The notes: a model not told the origin generated them from the letters alone. Positions 34,770 to 43,589 are shown, counted from the stretch's first letter. The stretch is 43,589 bases of DNA from Alteromonadaceae bacterium (GCA_002691625.1 NZIK01000035.1:8809-52397), one strand, 5' to 3'. A program made the numbers and translations.

Positions 34770-35858
34770 TTGTTTGTATTTCGCACAACCCTTGAACAAG
34801 AGCAGGGAAAAGTCTCTGTTCTCAAAAGAGAAAACGCTCAGCTTGCGACACAGTTAGCAGCACTGGAAGAAGAGAACCGAGAACTCAGGGCACAACTCGC
34901 TGAAGCCGAAAACAAAGAATCTGATATGCCTGGTCTGACCGACAGTATGCTTGATTCGTTGAATCAGGTAGAAGGGATCCGTCAGACAGTACTCTCCTCA
35001 TTTGAAGATATCAGTGCGCAAACCGACAAAATTACCGAGAACCACCGCCTGTTTGCTGAATCCAGCGAATCTCTGAAGCAAATTGTAGCTGATATGAGTG
35101 GCCTGAATACCATGATGTCGGCCATGAGTGACAGCATTGAAGGGCTTTCCGAAACGGCCGACAACATCAATAAGTTTGTAACTACTATCACCAGTATTTC
35201 CGATCAGACTAACCTGCTGGCCCTGAACGCCGCCATCGAAGCTGCCCGTGCCGGAGATGCGGGACGCGGGTTTAGTGTGGTGGCAGATGAAGTACGCTCA
35301 CTGGCAAATGAAACCAATCAGTCGGCCAGTGAAGTCTCTGAGCTGGTAAAAAGTATCATTCAGTCTACCCAGGTGGCTGTTTCGTCTGTTGGGGAATTGC
35401 AAACCAATAATGGCAAGCTAGCCGACGGCATTAGTGCACTTAACAGCAATTATGCTGGCATGATTGAACATTGCGATGTGATGGAGAGCACCATACGCTC
35501 TGCCAGCCTGCAAACCTTTATTCAAACCGTAAAGCTCGATCACGTAGTATGGAAATCTGAGGTTTATTCAGTACTTACCGGGCGCTCTTGCAAATCTGAA
35601 CATGATTTTGCCGATCACACGAACTGCCGCCTGGGTAAATGGTATAGCAGCAACGCTGGTTCAGACATGGCAAAACTGGATGCTTTCAGACGTTTAGACA
35701 GGCCCCATGCGGCAGTACATAAAGCCGGTGTTAATGCTATCCGTGCTCACGCTGGCGGTAACCATGGTGAATGTGAACAGTTGCTCAAAGAGATGGAAGC
35801 TGCCAGCCAGGAAGTAACCACCTTACTGGATAATCTTTCCCACACCGCAAAACTCTAG
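34770..35858 (+). CDS. Soluble chemoreceptor with C-terminal CZB zinc-binding domain
   Basis: A 362-residue methyl-accepting chemotaxis protein without membrane segments. An N-terminal coiled coil (about 8-50) leads into the signalling domain with the hairpin tip [17 protein letters not shown]. The C-terminal ~110 residues are a CZB domain: [17 protein letters not shown] and HAAVHKAG supply the 3His/1Cys zinc site. CZB receptors can respond to zinc or hypochlorous acid. The only in-frame start at the right place is TTG 34770, with AGGAG 8 nt upstream; an ATG at 34765 is in another frame. A second receptor gene follows 224 bp later. Confidence 0.9.
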   Translation: MFVFRTTLEQEQGKVSVLKRENAQLATQLAALEEENRELRAQLAEAENKESDMPGLTDSMLDSLNQVEGIRQTVLSSFEDISAQTDKITENHRLFAESSESLKQIVADMSGLNTMMSAMSDSIEGLSETADNINKFVTTITSISDQTNLLALNAAIEAARAGDAGRGFSVVADEVRSLANETNQSASEVSELVKSIIQSTQVAVSSVGELQTNNGKLADGISALNSNYAGMIEHCDVMESTIRSASLQTFIQTVKLDHVVWKSEVYSVLTGRSCKSEHDFADHTNCRLGKWYSSNAGSDMAKLDAFRRLDRPHAAVHKAGVNAIRAHAGGNHGECEQLLKEMEAASQEVTTLLDNLSHTAKL

Positions 35859-35867
35859 CCGTTTGCC

Positions 35868-35893
35868 GGAAGCGGCTCGCAGAGGGCCGCTCC
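35868..35893 (+). terminator. Hairpin after the CZB chemoreceptor gene
   Basis: GGAAGCGGC pairs with GCCGCTCC (one bulge) across a 9-nt loop, 10 bp after the stop. No clean T-run follows, so termination is likely weak. Confidence 0.5.
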
Positions 35894-36082
35894 GTTTACT
35901 ATCTTGTTGTTTTAATTCCAGTCCACCATAACTATTTTCGCCGCTTGTTTAGTGGTGGTTGTGTATTTAATGGTCTATTTTAAATGATAGAGGTGGTTGG
36001 GAGCCCTGCATTCGTCTTTATTTTTCACCTAGGGTAAACCCAGCTATTGGTTGTCAGGAGCAAGAAGGGAGCTTCGTTATCG

Positions 36083-37669
36083 ATGCGCAATAACCAGCCA
36101 GTCACACAAAAAGACTACAAATTTCCTGATCACTACCGGCTGATATCATCTACCGACAAGCGCGGCATTATCACCTACTGCAATGATGCCTTTGTGGAAG
36201 TGAGCGGTTTTGACAGGGAAGAACTGATCAACAAAAACCATAATCTTGTTCGTCATCCGGATATGCCGGAAGGCGTGTTCAAAGAAATGTGGCAAACCCT
36301 GCATGCCGGCCGAATCTGGATGGGGTTGGTAAAGAATCGGCGTAAAAATGGTGATCATTACTGGGTGTCGGCATTCGTTACGCCGGTTTACGAGAACAAT
36401 GACATTGTTGGCTATGAGTCGGTCAGGGTGCCAGCCCTAGATCACGAAGTTGCCCGCGCCACCTCGCGCTATGAGCGGATCCGTAATGGTCAGTCAGCGG
36501 CCAGGGCCAGCGAAATTTACCTTTATATGCTTAAAAAACTGAGTGTGTTCTGGGGTGCGGGTATCCCACTGCTTATTTTTATGGGCTTATTTGCCGGTTG
36601 GGTGCCTTCGGTGGTGACAGCTGCAGTGCTTATCATAATGGCGGTGTGGCAGCACTCCTTAAGTGAAAGGCGTTGGGAAGAGCTAATCAGCCTGAGTCCG
36701 GATTCCTACGACAGCGCCGTGGTATCGCAAACCTATTTTGATGATTTTGGGACATCGGCCAGAGCCAAGCTGGTGCTTGGTTGTGAACTTGCCCGCAGTC
36801 GTACAGCATTAACCCGTATAAAAGACGCGGCTTCGTCATTGGAGCATATTGCCAACACCACCCACGAACAGGCGGCTATTACGTCTACCGCAGTGGTGCA
36901 ACAAAATCAGGCGACTCAACAAATTGCTTCGGCAGTGACACAGATGTCCCAGTCTATTCAGGAAGTGGCAGGAAGGGGGGAACAAAACGCCGATACTGCC
37001 CGTTCTGCGGCGCGAAATGTGGAAACCGGAAACCAGACTGCGCAATCTGCCGCCGCAGCAATTGATGAGCTAAAAGGGGTGGTGGAAACTATTTCCGCTA
37101 CGGTCACCGAGCTCGACCAGAGCACCAGTGATATTGGTGAAGCGGCAAGCATTATCTCGTCGATTGCTGAGCAAACGAATTTGCTGGCGTTGAATGCTGC
37201 CATCGAAGCTGCCCGGGCCGGCGAGCAGGGGCGAGGATTTGCTGTGGTTGCCGACGAGGTGCGGGCCCTGGCCTCGAAAACCCGGGAATCCACAGACCGT
37301 ATCCACAACATTATTCAGGTACTGGCCACGCGTAGTGAGAGGGCGGTAAAAGTGTCGAAAAACGGCCTGGAGTCAGCTGAACGCGGCGCCGGTATTGTGC
37401 AGGACACCCGTCAGGCACTGTCTGATATCAATGTTGCGGTGCAGGGAATTTCTGAAATGACCATTGAAATGTCGGCTGCAGTCGAAGAACAAAGCGCTGT
37501 AGCTGAGCATATCAATCAGCAAATTGTTGAAATTGCCGACGGCGCTGCCGATACTCAACGCAGTTCAGAACGTTCACTGGAAGCCAGCGATCACCTGCAT
37601 AGCACCATCGCCGAGGTTAATGGTGTTATTAAGCGCTTCAACATAGAAAAAGAAATTGGCAACAAATAG
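36083..37669 (+). CDS. Aer-like PAS chemoreceptor
   Basis: A 528-residue energy/redox-type chemotaxis receptor. An N-terminal PAS domain (about 15-115; [38 protein letters not shown]) closely follows the FAD-binding PAS of Aer. Two adjacent membrane segments (about 160-200) form a hairpin, then a HAMP-like region and a signalling domain with [32 protein letters not shown]. Such receptors follow electron-transport state or oxygen. A frame reaches 36047 with TTG, but ATG 36083, preceded by GGGAG at a rather long distance, is preferred. FAD binding is inferred from resemblance. Confidence 0.9.
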   Translation: MRNNQPVTQKDYKFPDHYRLISSTDKRGIITYCNDAFVEVSGFDREELINKNHNLVRHPDMPEGVFKEMWQTLHAGRIWMGLVKNRRKNGDHYWVSAFVTPVYENNDIVGYESVRVPALDHEVARATSRYERIRNGQSAARASEIYLYMLKKLSVFWGAGIPLLIFMGLFAGWVPSVVTAAVLIIMAVWQHSLSERRWEELISLSPDSYDSAVVSQTYFDDFGTSARAKLVLGCELARSRTALTRIKDAASSLEHIANTTHEQAAITSTAVVQQNQATQQIASAVTQMSQSIQEVAGRGEQNADTARSAARNVETGNQTAQSAAAAIDELKGVVETISATVTELDQSTSDIGEAASIISSIAEQTNLLALNAAIEAARAGEQGRGFAVVADEVRALASKTRESTDRIHNIIQVLATRSERAVKVSKNGLESAERGAGIVQDTRQALSDINVAVQGISEMTIEMSAAVEEQSAVAEHINQQIVEIADGAADTQRSSERSLEASDHLHSTIAEVNGVIKRFNIEKEIGNK

Positions 37670-37670
37670 C

Positions 37671-37707
37671 GCTACCAGGCTCAGTTATTATCGCTGAGTC
37701 TGGTAGC
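37671..37707. terminator. Bidirectional hairpin between chemoreceptor and yebG
   Basis: GCTACCAGGCTCAG pairs with CTGAGTCTGGTAGC over 14 positions with one G-T wobble and a 9-nt loop. It starts right after the chemoreceptor stop and lies 33 bp from the end of the convergent yebG gene. Confidence 0.7.
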
Positions 37708-37739
37708 ACTGCTATATCATTCCAGCGGCGTTTATTGCC

Positions 37740-38027
37740 CTAACCGTTGGCTTTCAGCTTTACCACCTCAGCGCTCTCGCTGGATAACAGCGTATCGGCA
37801 TCGGTGCCTTTGAGCAGCTTAGCCAGGTTGTCTTTATTTTTGGCCAGCATAATTGATAACTCTTCGGCCACCGCTTCGTCGAGCTTGATACCTTTTGCCT
37901 CAATGTAAACGGCGAGATTATCGGCTACATCGAGCATTTTATCGTATTGATCTGCTTCTTTTTTATCGGTAGTAACCAACTTTTCTACCCCTTTATGAGA
38001 CACCACATATTGTGTTGTGATAGCCAT
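37740..38027 (-). CDS. yebG: YebG-family SOS protein
   Basis: A 95-residue soluble protein starting MAITTQYVVSHKGVEKLVTTDKKEADQYDKMLD, the YebG family pattern. In E. coli yebG is induced by DNA damage through LexA, but its biochemical role is unclear. GGAG precedes the ATG. It shares a 92-bp divergent region, with a perfect LexA box, with umuD, so joint SOS control is expected. Confidence 0.85.
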   Translation of the reverse strand: MAITTQYVVSHKGVEKLVTTDKKEADQYDKMLDVADNLAVYIEAKGIKLDEAVAEELSIMLAKNKDNLAKLLKGTDADTLLSSESAEVVKLKANG

Positions 38028-38075
38028 TGTGTAACTCCGTTGTTGTGAAATTCCTTGTCACTGTATCGTAAAATA

Positions 38076-38091
38076 CTGTATAAATAAACAG
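38076..38091. promoter_or_regulatory. LexA box shared by yebG and umuDC
   Basis: CTGTATAAATAAACAG fits CTGT-N8-ACAG exactly, with the AT-rich centre of a strong SOS box. It lies 28 bp upstream of the umuD start and 49 bp upstream of the yebG start. A weaker look-alike (CTGTATCGTAAAATAC, 38061-38076) abuts it. Confidence 0.9.
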
Positions 38092-38119
38092 TATTTTTTA
38101 ATAGGTGGTAAACTTAACA

Positions 38120-38536
38120 ATGCTTCAGGTTATACCCGTTGCAGCGCAAGCTGGCATCAGTGGCTTCGAGTCGCCGGCGGCTGAATATAAACAGCTGGCG
38201 CTGGATCTCGACGAGCTACTGATAGAACATCCTACCGCAACGTTTATTGGTCAGGCTCAGGGCGACTCTATGACAGGCGTAGGCATATTCGACGGCGATC
38301 TGCTGATTGTCGATCGCGCGGCGCATCCCACTTCACTGGATGTGATTGTGGCCAATTTAAAAGGTAACTTTGTTTGTAAACTTTACGATCGTAAAGCACA
38401 GGTACTGCTATCTCCAGGCCTTGATGACAAGTCCTATGCGCTGGGTGATAGTGATTTGTTTGAGGTTGAAGGTATAGTAGTGCGTTCTGTGCGTATGCAT
38501 CGCTATGTCAGATGGTTAAGTCAATGTATGCGTTAG
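38120..38536 (+). CDS. umuD: UmuD-like SOS peptidase (S24) subunit of DNA polymerase V
   Basis: A 138-residue LexA-fold protein that cleaves itself on RecA filaments to give the active partner of UmuC. The catalytic dyad is Ser50 (GDSM) and Lys87; their 37-residue spacing equals Ser60/Lys97 of E. coli. By that alignment the scissile bond is Ser14-Gly15 (SGFESPAAEY), where E. coli has Cys-Gly; an Ala-Gly pair lies three residues earlier. Start ATG 38120 has AGGTGG at 11 nt; GTG 38105 has no ribosome site. It overlaps umuC by 13 bp or more. Confidence 0.92.
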   Translation: MLQVIPVAAQAGISGFESPAAEYKQLALDLDELLIEHPTATFIGQAQGDSMTGVGIFDGDLLIVDRAAHPTSLDVIVANLKGNFVCKLYDRKAQVLLSPGLDDKSYALGDSDLFEVEGIVVRSVRMHRYVRWLSQCMR

Positions 38537-39780
38537 TTGATGCTAATAGTTTTTATGCTTCGGCAGAAAAAGTCTTCGATCCGGCCATTCGTCAGCGACC
38601 GGTTGTTGTACTGACCAACAACGATGGGTGTATTTGTGCTCTTTGTGAGCACGCCAAGCAATTGGGCGTCGAAAAATTTGGCCCCTACTACAAGGTAAAA
38701 AAACTGCTGGCGCAGCACAATGCGGTGATTCGGTCTTCTAACTATGAACTTTACGATTACTTGTCGAATAAAATGATGCAGGTTGTAGGGCGGTACGCTC
38801 CTGACCAGCATATCTATTCCATAGACGAGTGCTTCTTATTTTTTGATAGCTGGCGGCCTGCTGAAAGCTGGCGTGCTTATGCTATGCGCATACAGAGTGA
38901 TGTGTGGCAGCAACTCAGATTGCCGGTAGGTGTTGGCTTAGGCGCAACGCCCACTCTGGCGAAGGTTGCCAGCTTTGCAGGTAAAAAGCTGGGCGATAAG
39001 TCTGGCATTGCCGTGCTCGATACGCCGGAAGCTTGTAGGCATGTGCTACTTCAAATGGATGTCCAAGATGTTTGGGGAGTGGGTAAACGCATAGCTGCCC
39101 GGTTGCGTGAGCAAGGTATAATAAACGCCTGGCAGCTGGCACAATTTGATCCTAAAGCGCTGCGTAAACAGTTTTCAGTAGAACTGGAGAGAACGGTAAG
39201 AGAGCTCAACGGTACCGTGTGTATAAAGTGGGATGAGGAAAGAGCGAAGAAGCAGCAAATATACTCAACGCGGGCGTTCGGGCAACCGGTTACCAGCGAA
39301 CAGTTTCTGCGTGAGAGCCTCTGCTGGCATGCTGAAAAAGTGGCTGAGAAATTACGCCGGCAGCAGAGTAAAGCCTGGCTACTCACTTTATTTACTCACG
39401 CCAATCCCTTTGCGGATACAGAACAATACCACAAGGCGATTCAGCATCGCTTTGCGCAGCCAACTAACGATACCAGAGCGCTGGTTCAGGCTGCGTCTAA
39501 TGCCAGTCACGCGCTCTATAAAGCCAATATCAAATTACACAAGTGTGGCGTTGGCGCGATAGAGATTATCGAAACTGCCCATGAGCAGAGCGATATGTTC
39601 GCCGAACTGGCCCACAACCCAAAACTCATGCAATGCATGGATGCCATAAACAGCCGCTACGGCAGTCAGACTATAGGCGCAGCCGCAAAAGGAATACACC
39701 CGGAATGGGGGATGAAAAGAGAACACCTGTCACCCCAATACACGACTAACTGGCGGCATTTGCCTAAGGTTGTGTGTTAG
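38524..39780 (+). CDS. umuC: UmuC-like Y-family translesion DNA polymerase
   Basis: About 418 residues beginning MYALVDANSFYASAEKVF, with the metal-binding Asp of the first motif, then VVLTNNDGCICALCEHAKQLGV and the catalytic YSIDECFLFF. The family pattern of palm/fingers, thumb and little finger is complete. With UmuD' it forms polymerase V for mutagenic bypass. ATG 38512 is also in frame; 38524 matches the usual family start and gives a 13-bp overlap with umuD. The 3' end overlaps the convergent peptide gene by 17 bp. Confidence 0.93.
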   Translation: MYALVDANSFYASAEKVFDPAIRQRPVVVLTNNDGCICALCEHAKQLGVEKFGPYYKVKKLLAQHNAVIRSSNYELYDYLSNKMMQVVGRYAPDQHIYSIDECFLFFDSWRPAESWRAYAMRIQSDVWQQLRLPVGVGLGATPTLAKVASFAGKKLGDKSGIAVLDTPEACRHVLLQMDVQDVWGVGKRIAARLREQGIINAWQLAQFDPKALRKQFSVELERTVRELNGTVCIKWDEERAKKQQIYSTRAFGQPVTSEQFLRESLCWHAEKVAEKLRRQQSKAWLLTLFTHANPFADTEQYHKAIQHRFAQPTNDTRALVQAASNASHALYKANIKLHKCGVGAIEIIETAHEQSDMFAELAHNPKLMQCMDAINSRYGSQTIGAAAKGIHPEWGMKREHLSPQYTTNWRHLPKVVC

Positions 39781-39946
39781 CAGAAATAACCAGGTCCAGG
39801 TCTGGTTTTTCTACTTTATCACTCAGGCCACAGGGTAATTTTTCTAAGCTACTCCAATTGGCAGGTAAAGCCGCGCCACCACCCTGTACCAAGAGACAGT
39901 CCTGTTCTGAAAGCTCGAAAATGGTTGGTTTTTGTACTATATTCAC
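39764..39946 (-). CDS. Putative double-glycine-leader secreted peptide (bacteriocin/RiPP-like precursor)
   Basis: A 60-residue peptide whose first 23 residues fit the leader of peptides cut and exported by C39-peptidase ABC transporters: FELSEQDCLLVQGG has Leu at -12, Ser at -11, an acidic residue at -8, Val at -4 and Gly-Gly at -2/-1. The predicted 37-residue core (starting GAALPANWSS) is acidic, has one Cys (39) and two internal prolines, and matches no family I recognise. The start is GTG, with GAGGA 7 nt upstream, which supports real translation. It is divergent from the large sensor gene, 70 bp away, and its 3' end overlaps umuC by 17 bp. No processing transporter or modifying enzyme is visible in the window. 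Confidence 0.6.
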   Translation of the reverse strand: MNIVQKPTIFELSEQDCLLVQGGGAALPANWSSLEKLPCGLSDKVEKPDLDLVISANTQP

Positions 39947-40016
39947 AATGAAGTCCTCGTTTGTTGTAGGGAGTTACATGAAGTAAATCTAGGGAAAGAG
40001 ACACGGAGATGGGCGA

Positions 40017-43000
40017 ATGTTTAGGACAAACAATCTTAAAATAAGGACTTGTTGTGGCGTTGTCTTTTTTTTGATCCTCTGGAGTTTCAATGCTTACCCT
40101 GTTGAGCCAGCTTGGGTCGGTAAAACGAAATTCAATGGTGACTCTAGTGGCGTAGTTCGCGCTATTATTACGCACGATAATCATCTGTATCTCGGCGCTG
40201 AGAACGGATTCCTAGACCTTGTTGGAGAAACCTCAACTTTCTATTCCCCTGAAAACTCGGTTCTGTCTGATGGTTATATATCTGATCTGACCTTAGATAA
40301 TGAAGGAAATATCTGGATCTCGCAGTTTGGCTCAGGTCTGTTCATCTTTAATCCTGAAGATCGGTCCTTAAGCACATTTCCTTTACCACCTGAACTCACA
40401 AAGTCGTCCTGGGCGGTAGCTGTCGCTAAGCCATTCCTGGGAATTAGTCTGATTAATCAGATTCTCATCCATAACACTGAAACGGGTTTGAATACCGTAA
40501 TAGATAGGAATCATAAGTCAGGCAGATTAAGACGAATCTACGGCGCTGAATATTTACCTGATATTGGTTTTGTATTTCCTGAGGCGGGCGGGCTTGTTGT
40601 TCACGAACCATTCTTAAACGAGACCTCTTATTTTTCTATCGATAAGTACTTTCCCATGCTTAGCTCGGTTACATCGGTTTCAGTGCACGACGGCCATCTG
40701 TTGGTTGGAGGCCAGGGAGGTGTTTACAAGTGGGATCTTGCCAGTACTGCAATTTATTATCCTTTTGCAGACCCGCGTTATAGCCTGAATGATGTCGACC
40801 AGATATTTGTGAGCTCTGCCGGGCAAATATGGATTGCGGCGACTGGTCTGTACTATTTAGACAAAGAAAATAATGTCATTTCAGAGCTAAAACAAGGACA
40901 GCCCAAATATGCGTTAGAACAAATCAAAACAATTGGTGCCATTTCGGAACTAGAGAACGGGACAATCATTGTTGGTTCGAGTCAACTCGGCCTGTTGACA
41001 ATCAACGCTAATGATAACGGGATAAAGTATCTTCACGAAACAGACTTTCCCTATCGAAAAGATATTGAGTGGTTGAAGTCCGTGACTAACTCATCTGCAT
41101 TAGTCGGGGCGTCTGACCAACAGTTTAAGCTTGATTTACTGAGTGGAAAACTGGTTGAGTCACCACTCTCTGACTTTAAATCAGCACCTATTGCTATACC
41201 CGATGGCTCACTATTCTCTACTGATAAATGTGTATTGATGAAAAGTGATGATGTTGATTTTGAAGTCGTTACACGTGTAACGGACCCCGAAAATATCTGT
41301 GGAAACCTTAAACCCATTGCTTTTCAGAATGCCGGTAATTTTTATGTTTACTACGAGGTTGAGTCGCATGCAGGTTTTGCTCAACTAAGCATGAATGAGT
41401 TAAAACATTACATGAATGCACCCAAGGGCATTCGGTTTATAAGTACCGAGAGAAATAATGCACTCGTAGTATTAGATAAGAAAAACAGGCTTTATTCAAT
41501 GGAAGAGCTGGGTGTTTGGATAAAACACGAAGCAGTCAATATGCAGAGATTCTTTGTTTATTGCATGTATTCACACCAAACAAATGACATCATTTATTTA
41601 TGTACGTCGGGAGGCGGCCTGAAGCAATATGATTTGTCTTCAAGACAGTTCAAAGATGCATTCACGGAGCTAAATCTGCCGCGTTTTATTCGCGATGGTT
41701 TTGTTGATGGGGACGGTCATCACTGGCTTGCGACAAATAAGGGACTGTTTTTTACAAACGAAGGGTCGGCTTACCAGTTTGATAGTAGTGATGGCGTTAT
41801 AGATACAGATTTTAATCATCAGGGGTTAATGCCCATTACTGATTCTCAGTTCGTGCTCGTTGGCGACCAGATGAGTTATCTTGTCGACACAGGTAAGTTG
41901 GTAGCATACGTCCAGGGGCGAAAAAAGTACGAGTCTGTTGCAAGTGTTGTCAGCCTTCAACTGATTAACGATGATACCAAGGTAACGACTTACCCGAAAA
42001 GTTTACTTTCTGAAAATATAGCCTCTGCCCCCGATGAAATGATTTTTGAATTTGCCTCGGCAGACTATGTTTACCCGCATTTGCACAAGCTTGAATACCG
42101 TCTTAAAGGGTTTCATGAAGACTGGCAGGAGTTGCCGGCTAATATGGGTACAGTGGCTTACTCAGGCCTGAGATTTGGCGCTTTCGATTTCCAGGTTCGG
42201 GTTGTGGATAGTAAAAGTCAGGCAGTACAGCCCATTAGTCGTTATCCTTTCAATATTGCCCGGCCCTGGTGGTTATCCTGGCAGGCATACTTACTGTATC
42301 TGGCGGTTTTAGCAATGACCATCTGGCTTGTAGTAGTACTGATAAAACGGCATATGGCCGAAAAAAGCCGGGTCTTGGCGGCGGTTATTGAGCAGAAGCA
42401 GTCGGCGTTACTGGAGAGCAACCGTTCAATTACCGAATTATTAAACAAAAAAGAAAAAATCTTCAGTAATCTTGCCAATGAAATAAAGACACCGGTAATG
42501 CAAATCTTAAATCCGCTCACAGAATTACGGGCAAAGCCATTAACAGCGGATATCCGGGGGAAGCTCGATCTGGTTTACGATAACGCGGGCCGCCTCAGAG
42601 TACTCACCGACCAACTTGCGGCGGTGGAGCGGATTGAACATATTAGCGGGCAGGTGCTGCAGCGATACAATATCGGCAATACATTAGCCTTCCTGGTTGA
42701 AACCTGGCGTCCGGAAGCCTTAAAAAAACAACTTATACTCAGCTGTGATTGTGAATTTAGAGCGCCAGTGTTGCTAATTCAGGACTCGCTTGAAGCGTTA
42801 CTCAACCATTTACTGATTAATGCAGTTTCTTATACTCAGCCTGGCGGACAAGTGCGCATTAAAGCAATACACCAGGCTGACAAGCTAGTGGTGTGCATTA
42901 AAGACAACGGCCCGGGAATGGACAAACCGCACCTGGAATTTGTTACATCCCGGTTTGCCAAGGGCTCCAATTATAATGGCAACACTAAGACTGGCATTGG

Positions 43001-43589
43001 CCTGAACCTCGCGAACGCACTGGCGCTGGCCAATGACGGCTGGTTAGAATTAAAAAGTGAACCGGGTATGGGTACAGAGGTTTCGGTGCATTTGCCTTTT
43101 AACCCTGCGCTGACAGTGGAAAATAGGGAAGCTCTTACCGTTGATGATGAAACACAGCGGCAGGTAGCAGAACAATCGGCTCTGTATAGGGAAAGCAATT
43201 TACCGGTAGTTCTCGTGATCGAACGTAGTCATGAGGCCTGCGAATATATCATTAATTTACTGGGCGAAAGCTTTAATTGTTACTCAACCCAAAGCGGTAC
43301 GCAGGCGCTGGAAATCATCCCCGTTTTGCAGCCTGATGTGATAGTCACTGAGTTAAACATTACCGATATTTCCGGTGTGATCTTTACTGAAAAGCTCAGG
43401 GAGAAGGATGTATTTGCAGATGTACCGGTAATGATACTCACTGCCGACAGTGATTACTCCTCAAAACTCAGTAGTTTTAAGGCGTCAGTCAATGACTACC
43501 TGGTTAAGCCGGTAGAACGTGAAGAACTGATATCAAGAATTGAAAGTAATCTCACCTACTCTCGGCTTGCCCATCGTCATAACGTTAGC
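40017..43589 (+). CDS. Propeller/Y_Y_Y hybrid sensor, probable pseudokinase (runs off window)
   Basis: The open frame covers 1191 codons and has no stop before the window edge. A signal segment (CCGVVFFLILWSFNAYP) precedes a ~700-residue periplasmic β-propeller with two-component-propeller repeats such as ISDLTLDNEGNIWISQFGSG. A Y_Y_Y-type domain follows (about 675-745; LEYRLKGFHEDWQELP), then a membrane helix (about 755-780). The kinase motif reads FSNLANEIKTPV, so the phosphoacceptor His is Asn821. The ATPase domain keeps its N and G boxes (HLLINAVSYT, DNGPGM, GIGLNL). The receiver has Glu1112 for the acceptor Asp and Glu-Arg (1069-1070) for the acidic pair, but keeps Lys1164. ATG 40017 has CGGAG 8 nt upstream. 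An AraC-type output may follow outside the window. The propeller half looks more AT-rich than neighbouring genes. Confidence 0.88.
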   Translation, partial: MFRTNNLKIRTCCGVVFFLILWSFNAYPVEPAWVGKTKFNGDSSGVVRAIITHDNHLYLGAENGFLDLVGETSTFYSPENSVLSDGYISDLTLDNEGNIWISQFGSGLFIFNPEDRSLSTFPLPPELTKSSWAVAVAKPFLGISLINQILIHNTETGLNTVIDRNHKSGRLRRIYGAEYLPDIGFVFPEAGGLVVHEPFLNETSYFSIDKYFPMLSSVTSVSVHDGHLLVGGQGGVYKWDLASTAIYYPFADPRYSLNDVDQIFVSSAGQIWIAATGLYYLDKENNVISELKQGQPKYALEQIKTIGAISELENGTIIVGSSQLGLLTINANDNGIKYLHETDFPYRKDIEWLKSVTNSSALVGASDQQFKLDLLSGKLVESPLSDFKSAPIAIPDGSLFSTDKCVLMKSDDVDFEVVTRVTDPENICGNLKPIAFQNAGNFYVYYEVESHAGFAQLSMNELKHYMNAPKGIRFISTERNNALVVLDKKNRLYSMEELGVWIKHEAVNMQRFFVYCMYSHQTNDIIYLCTSGGGLKQYDLSSRQFKDAFTELNLPRFIRDGFVDGDGHHWLATNKGLFFTNEGSAYQFDSSDGVIDTDFNHQGLMPITDSQFVLVGDQMSYLVDTGKLVAYVQGRKKYESVASVVSLQLINDDTKVTTYPKSLLSENIASAPDEMIFEFASADYVYPHLHKLEYRLKGFHEDWQELPANMGTVAYSGLRFGAFDFQVRVVDSKSQAVQPISRYPFNIARPWWLSWQAYLLYLAVLAMTIWLVVVLIKRHMAEKSRVLAAVIEQKQSALLESNRSITELLNKKEKIFSNLANEIKTPVMQILNPLTELRAKPLTADIRGKLDLVYDNAGRLRVLTDQLAAVERIEHISGQVLQRYNIGNTLAFLVETWRPEALKKQLILSCDCEFRAPVLLIQDSLEALLNHLLINAVSYTQPGGQVRIKAIHQADKLVVCIKDNGPGMDKPHLEFVTSRFAKGSNYNGNTKTGIGLNLANALALANDGWLELKSEPGMGTEVSVHLPFNPALTVENREALTVDDETQRQVAEQSALYRESNLPVVLVIERSHEACEYIINLLGESFNCYSTQSGTQALEIIPVLQPDVIVTELNITDISGVIFTEKLREKDVFADVPVMILTADSDYSSKLSSFKASVNDYLVKPVEREELISRIESNLTYSRLAHRHNVS

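Noticed and set aside
39849-40184. A 111-codon minus-strand frame covering the start of the large sensor gene
   Set aside because: It runs antisense across the sensor's signal peptide and overlaps the peptide gene in another frame; the sensor start and GG-leader peptide each have better ribosome sites.

Overview
The window looks like a chromosomal segment of a free-living, aerobic, probably marine gammaproteobacterium, most likely of the Alteromonadales (Alteromonas relatives). This rests on protein character, the mix of β-glucoside use, chemotaxis and c-di-GMP genes, and mid-range GC; no rRNA, tRNA, phage, IS element or CRISPR array was seen.

Layout. 1-3885: end of an unknown gene, a MASE1-GGDEF diguanylate cyclase, and a lipoprotein oligopeptidase B read from the other strand. 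4054-17802: a sulfide-detoxification locus. It holds a TauE/SafE permease, a FisR-type sigma-54 activator with the three sensor cysteines at family spacing, sulfide:quinone oxidoreductase (sqr) with two monohaem c-type cytochromes, a complete cytochrome bd module (cydA, cydB, a 39-residue cydX, cydD, cydC), a YkgJ-like protein, and a persulfide dioxygenase - TSUP exporter - DUF442 operon. Three -24/-12 promoters with correct GG-N10-GC spacing precede sqr, cydA and the dioxygenase. Palindromes built from TGACA/TGTCA lie about 90-100 bp upstream of the first two, and inside the coding region for the third. The implied chain is: sulfide is oxidised by SQR, electrons pass through quinol to a sulfide-tolerant bd oxidase, the persulfide is oxidised to sulfite, and sulfite is exported, all switched by FisR.

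17907-23501: an RND efflux operon (TolC-like, adaptor, CzcA/CusA-like pump, DUF3240). 23590-26741: a GT2 - VTT membrane protein - GT39/ArnT-like operon, probably for lipid-linked sugar transfer to the envelope. 26800-27753: a histidine-rich CDF metal exporter. 27815-34677: a β-glucoside module (GH3 lipoprotein, GH1, GPH symporter, LacI regulator) with three matching LacI-type operators in the divergent region. 34770-37669: two chemoreceptors, one soluble with a CZB domain and a TTG start, one Aer-like. 37740-39780: yebG divergent from umuDC with a perfect LexA box between them.

39764-43589 is the least ordinary part. A 60-residue peptide with a textbook double-glycine leader is divergent, 70 bp away, from a very large propeller/Y_Y_Y sensor that runs off the window. 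In that sensor the phosphoacceptor His of the kinase motif is Asn, and the receiver Asp is Glu. This pair, a putative secreted or processed peptide beside a phosphotransfer-dead hybrid sensor, is the best candidate here for an undescribed system.
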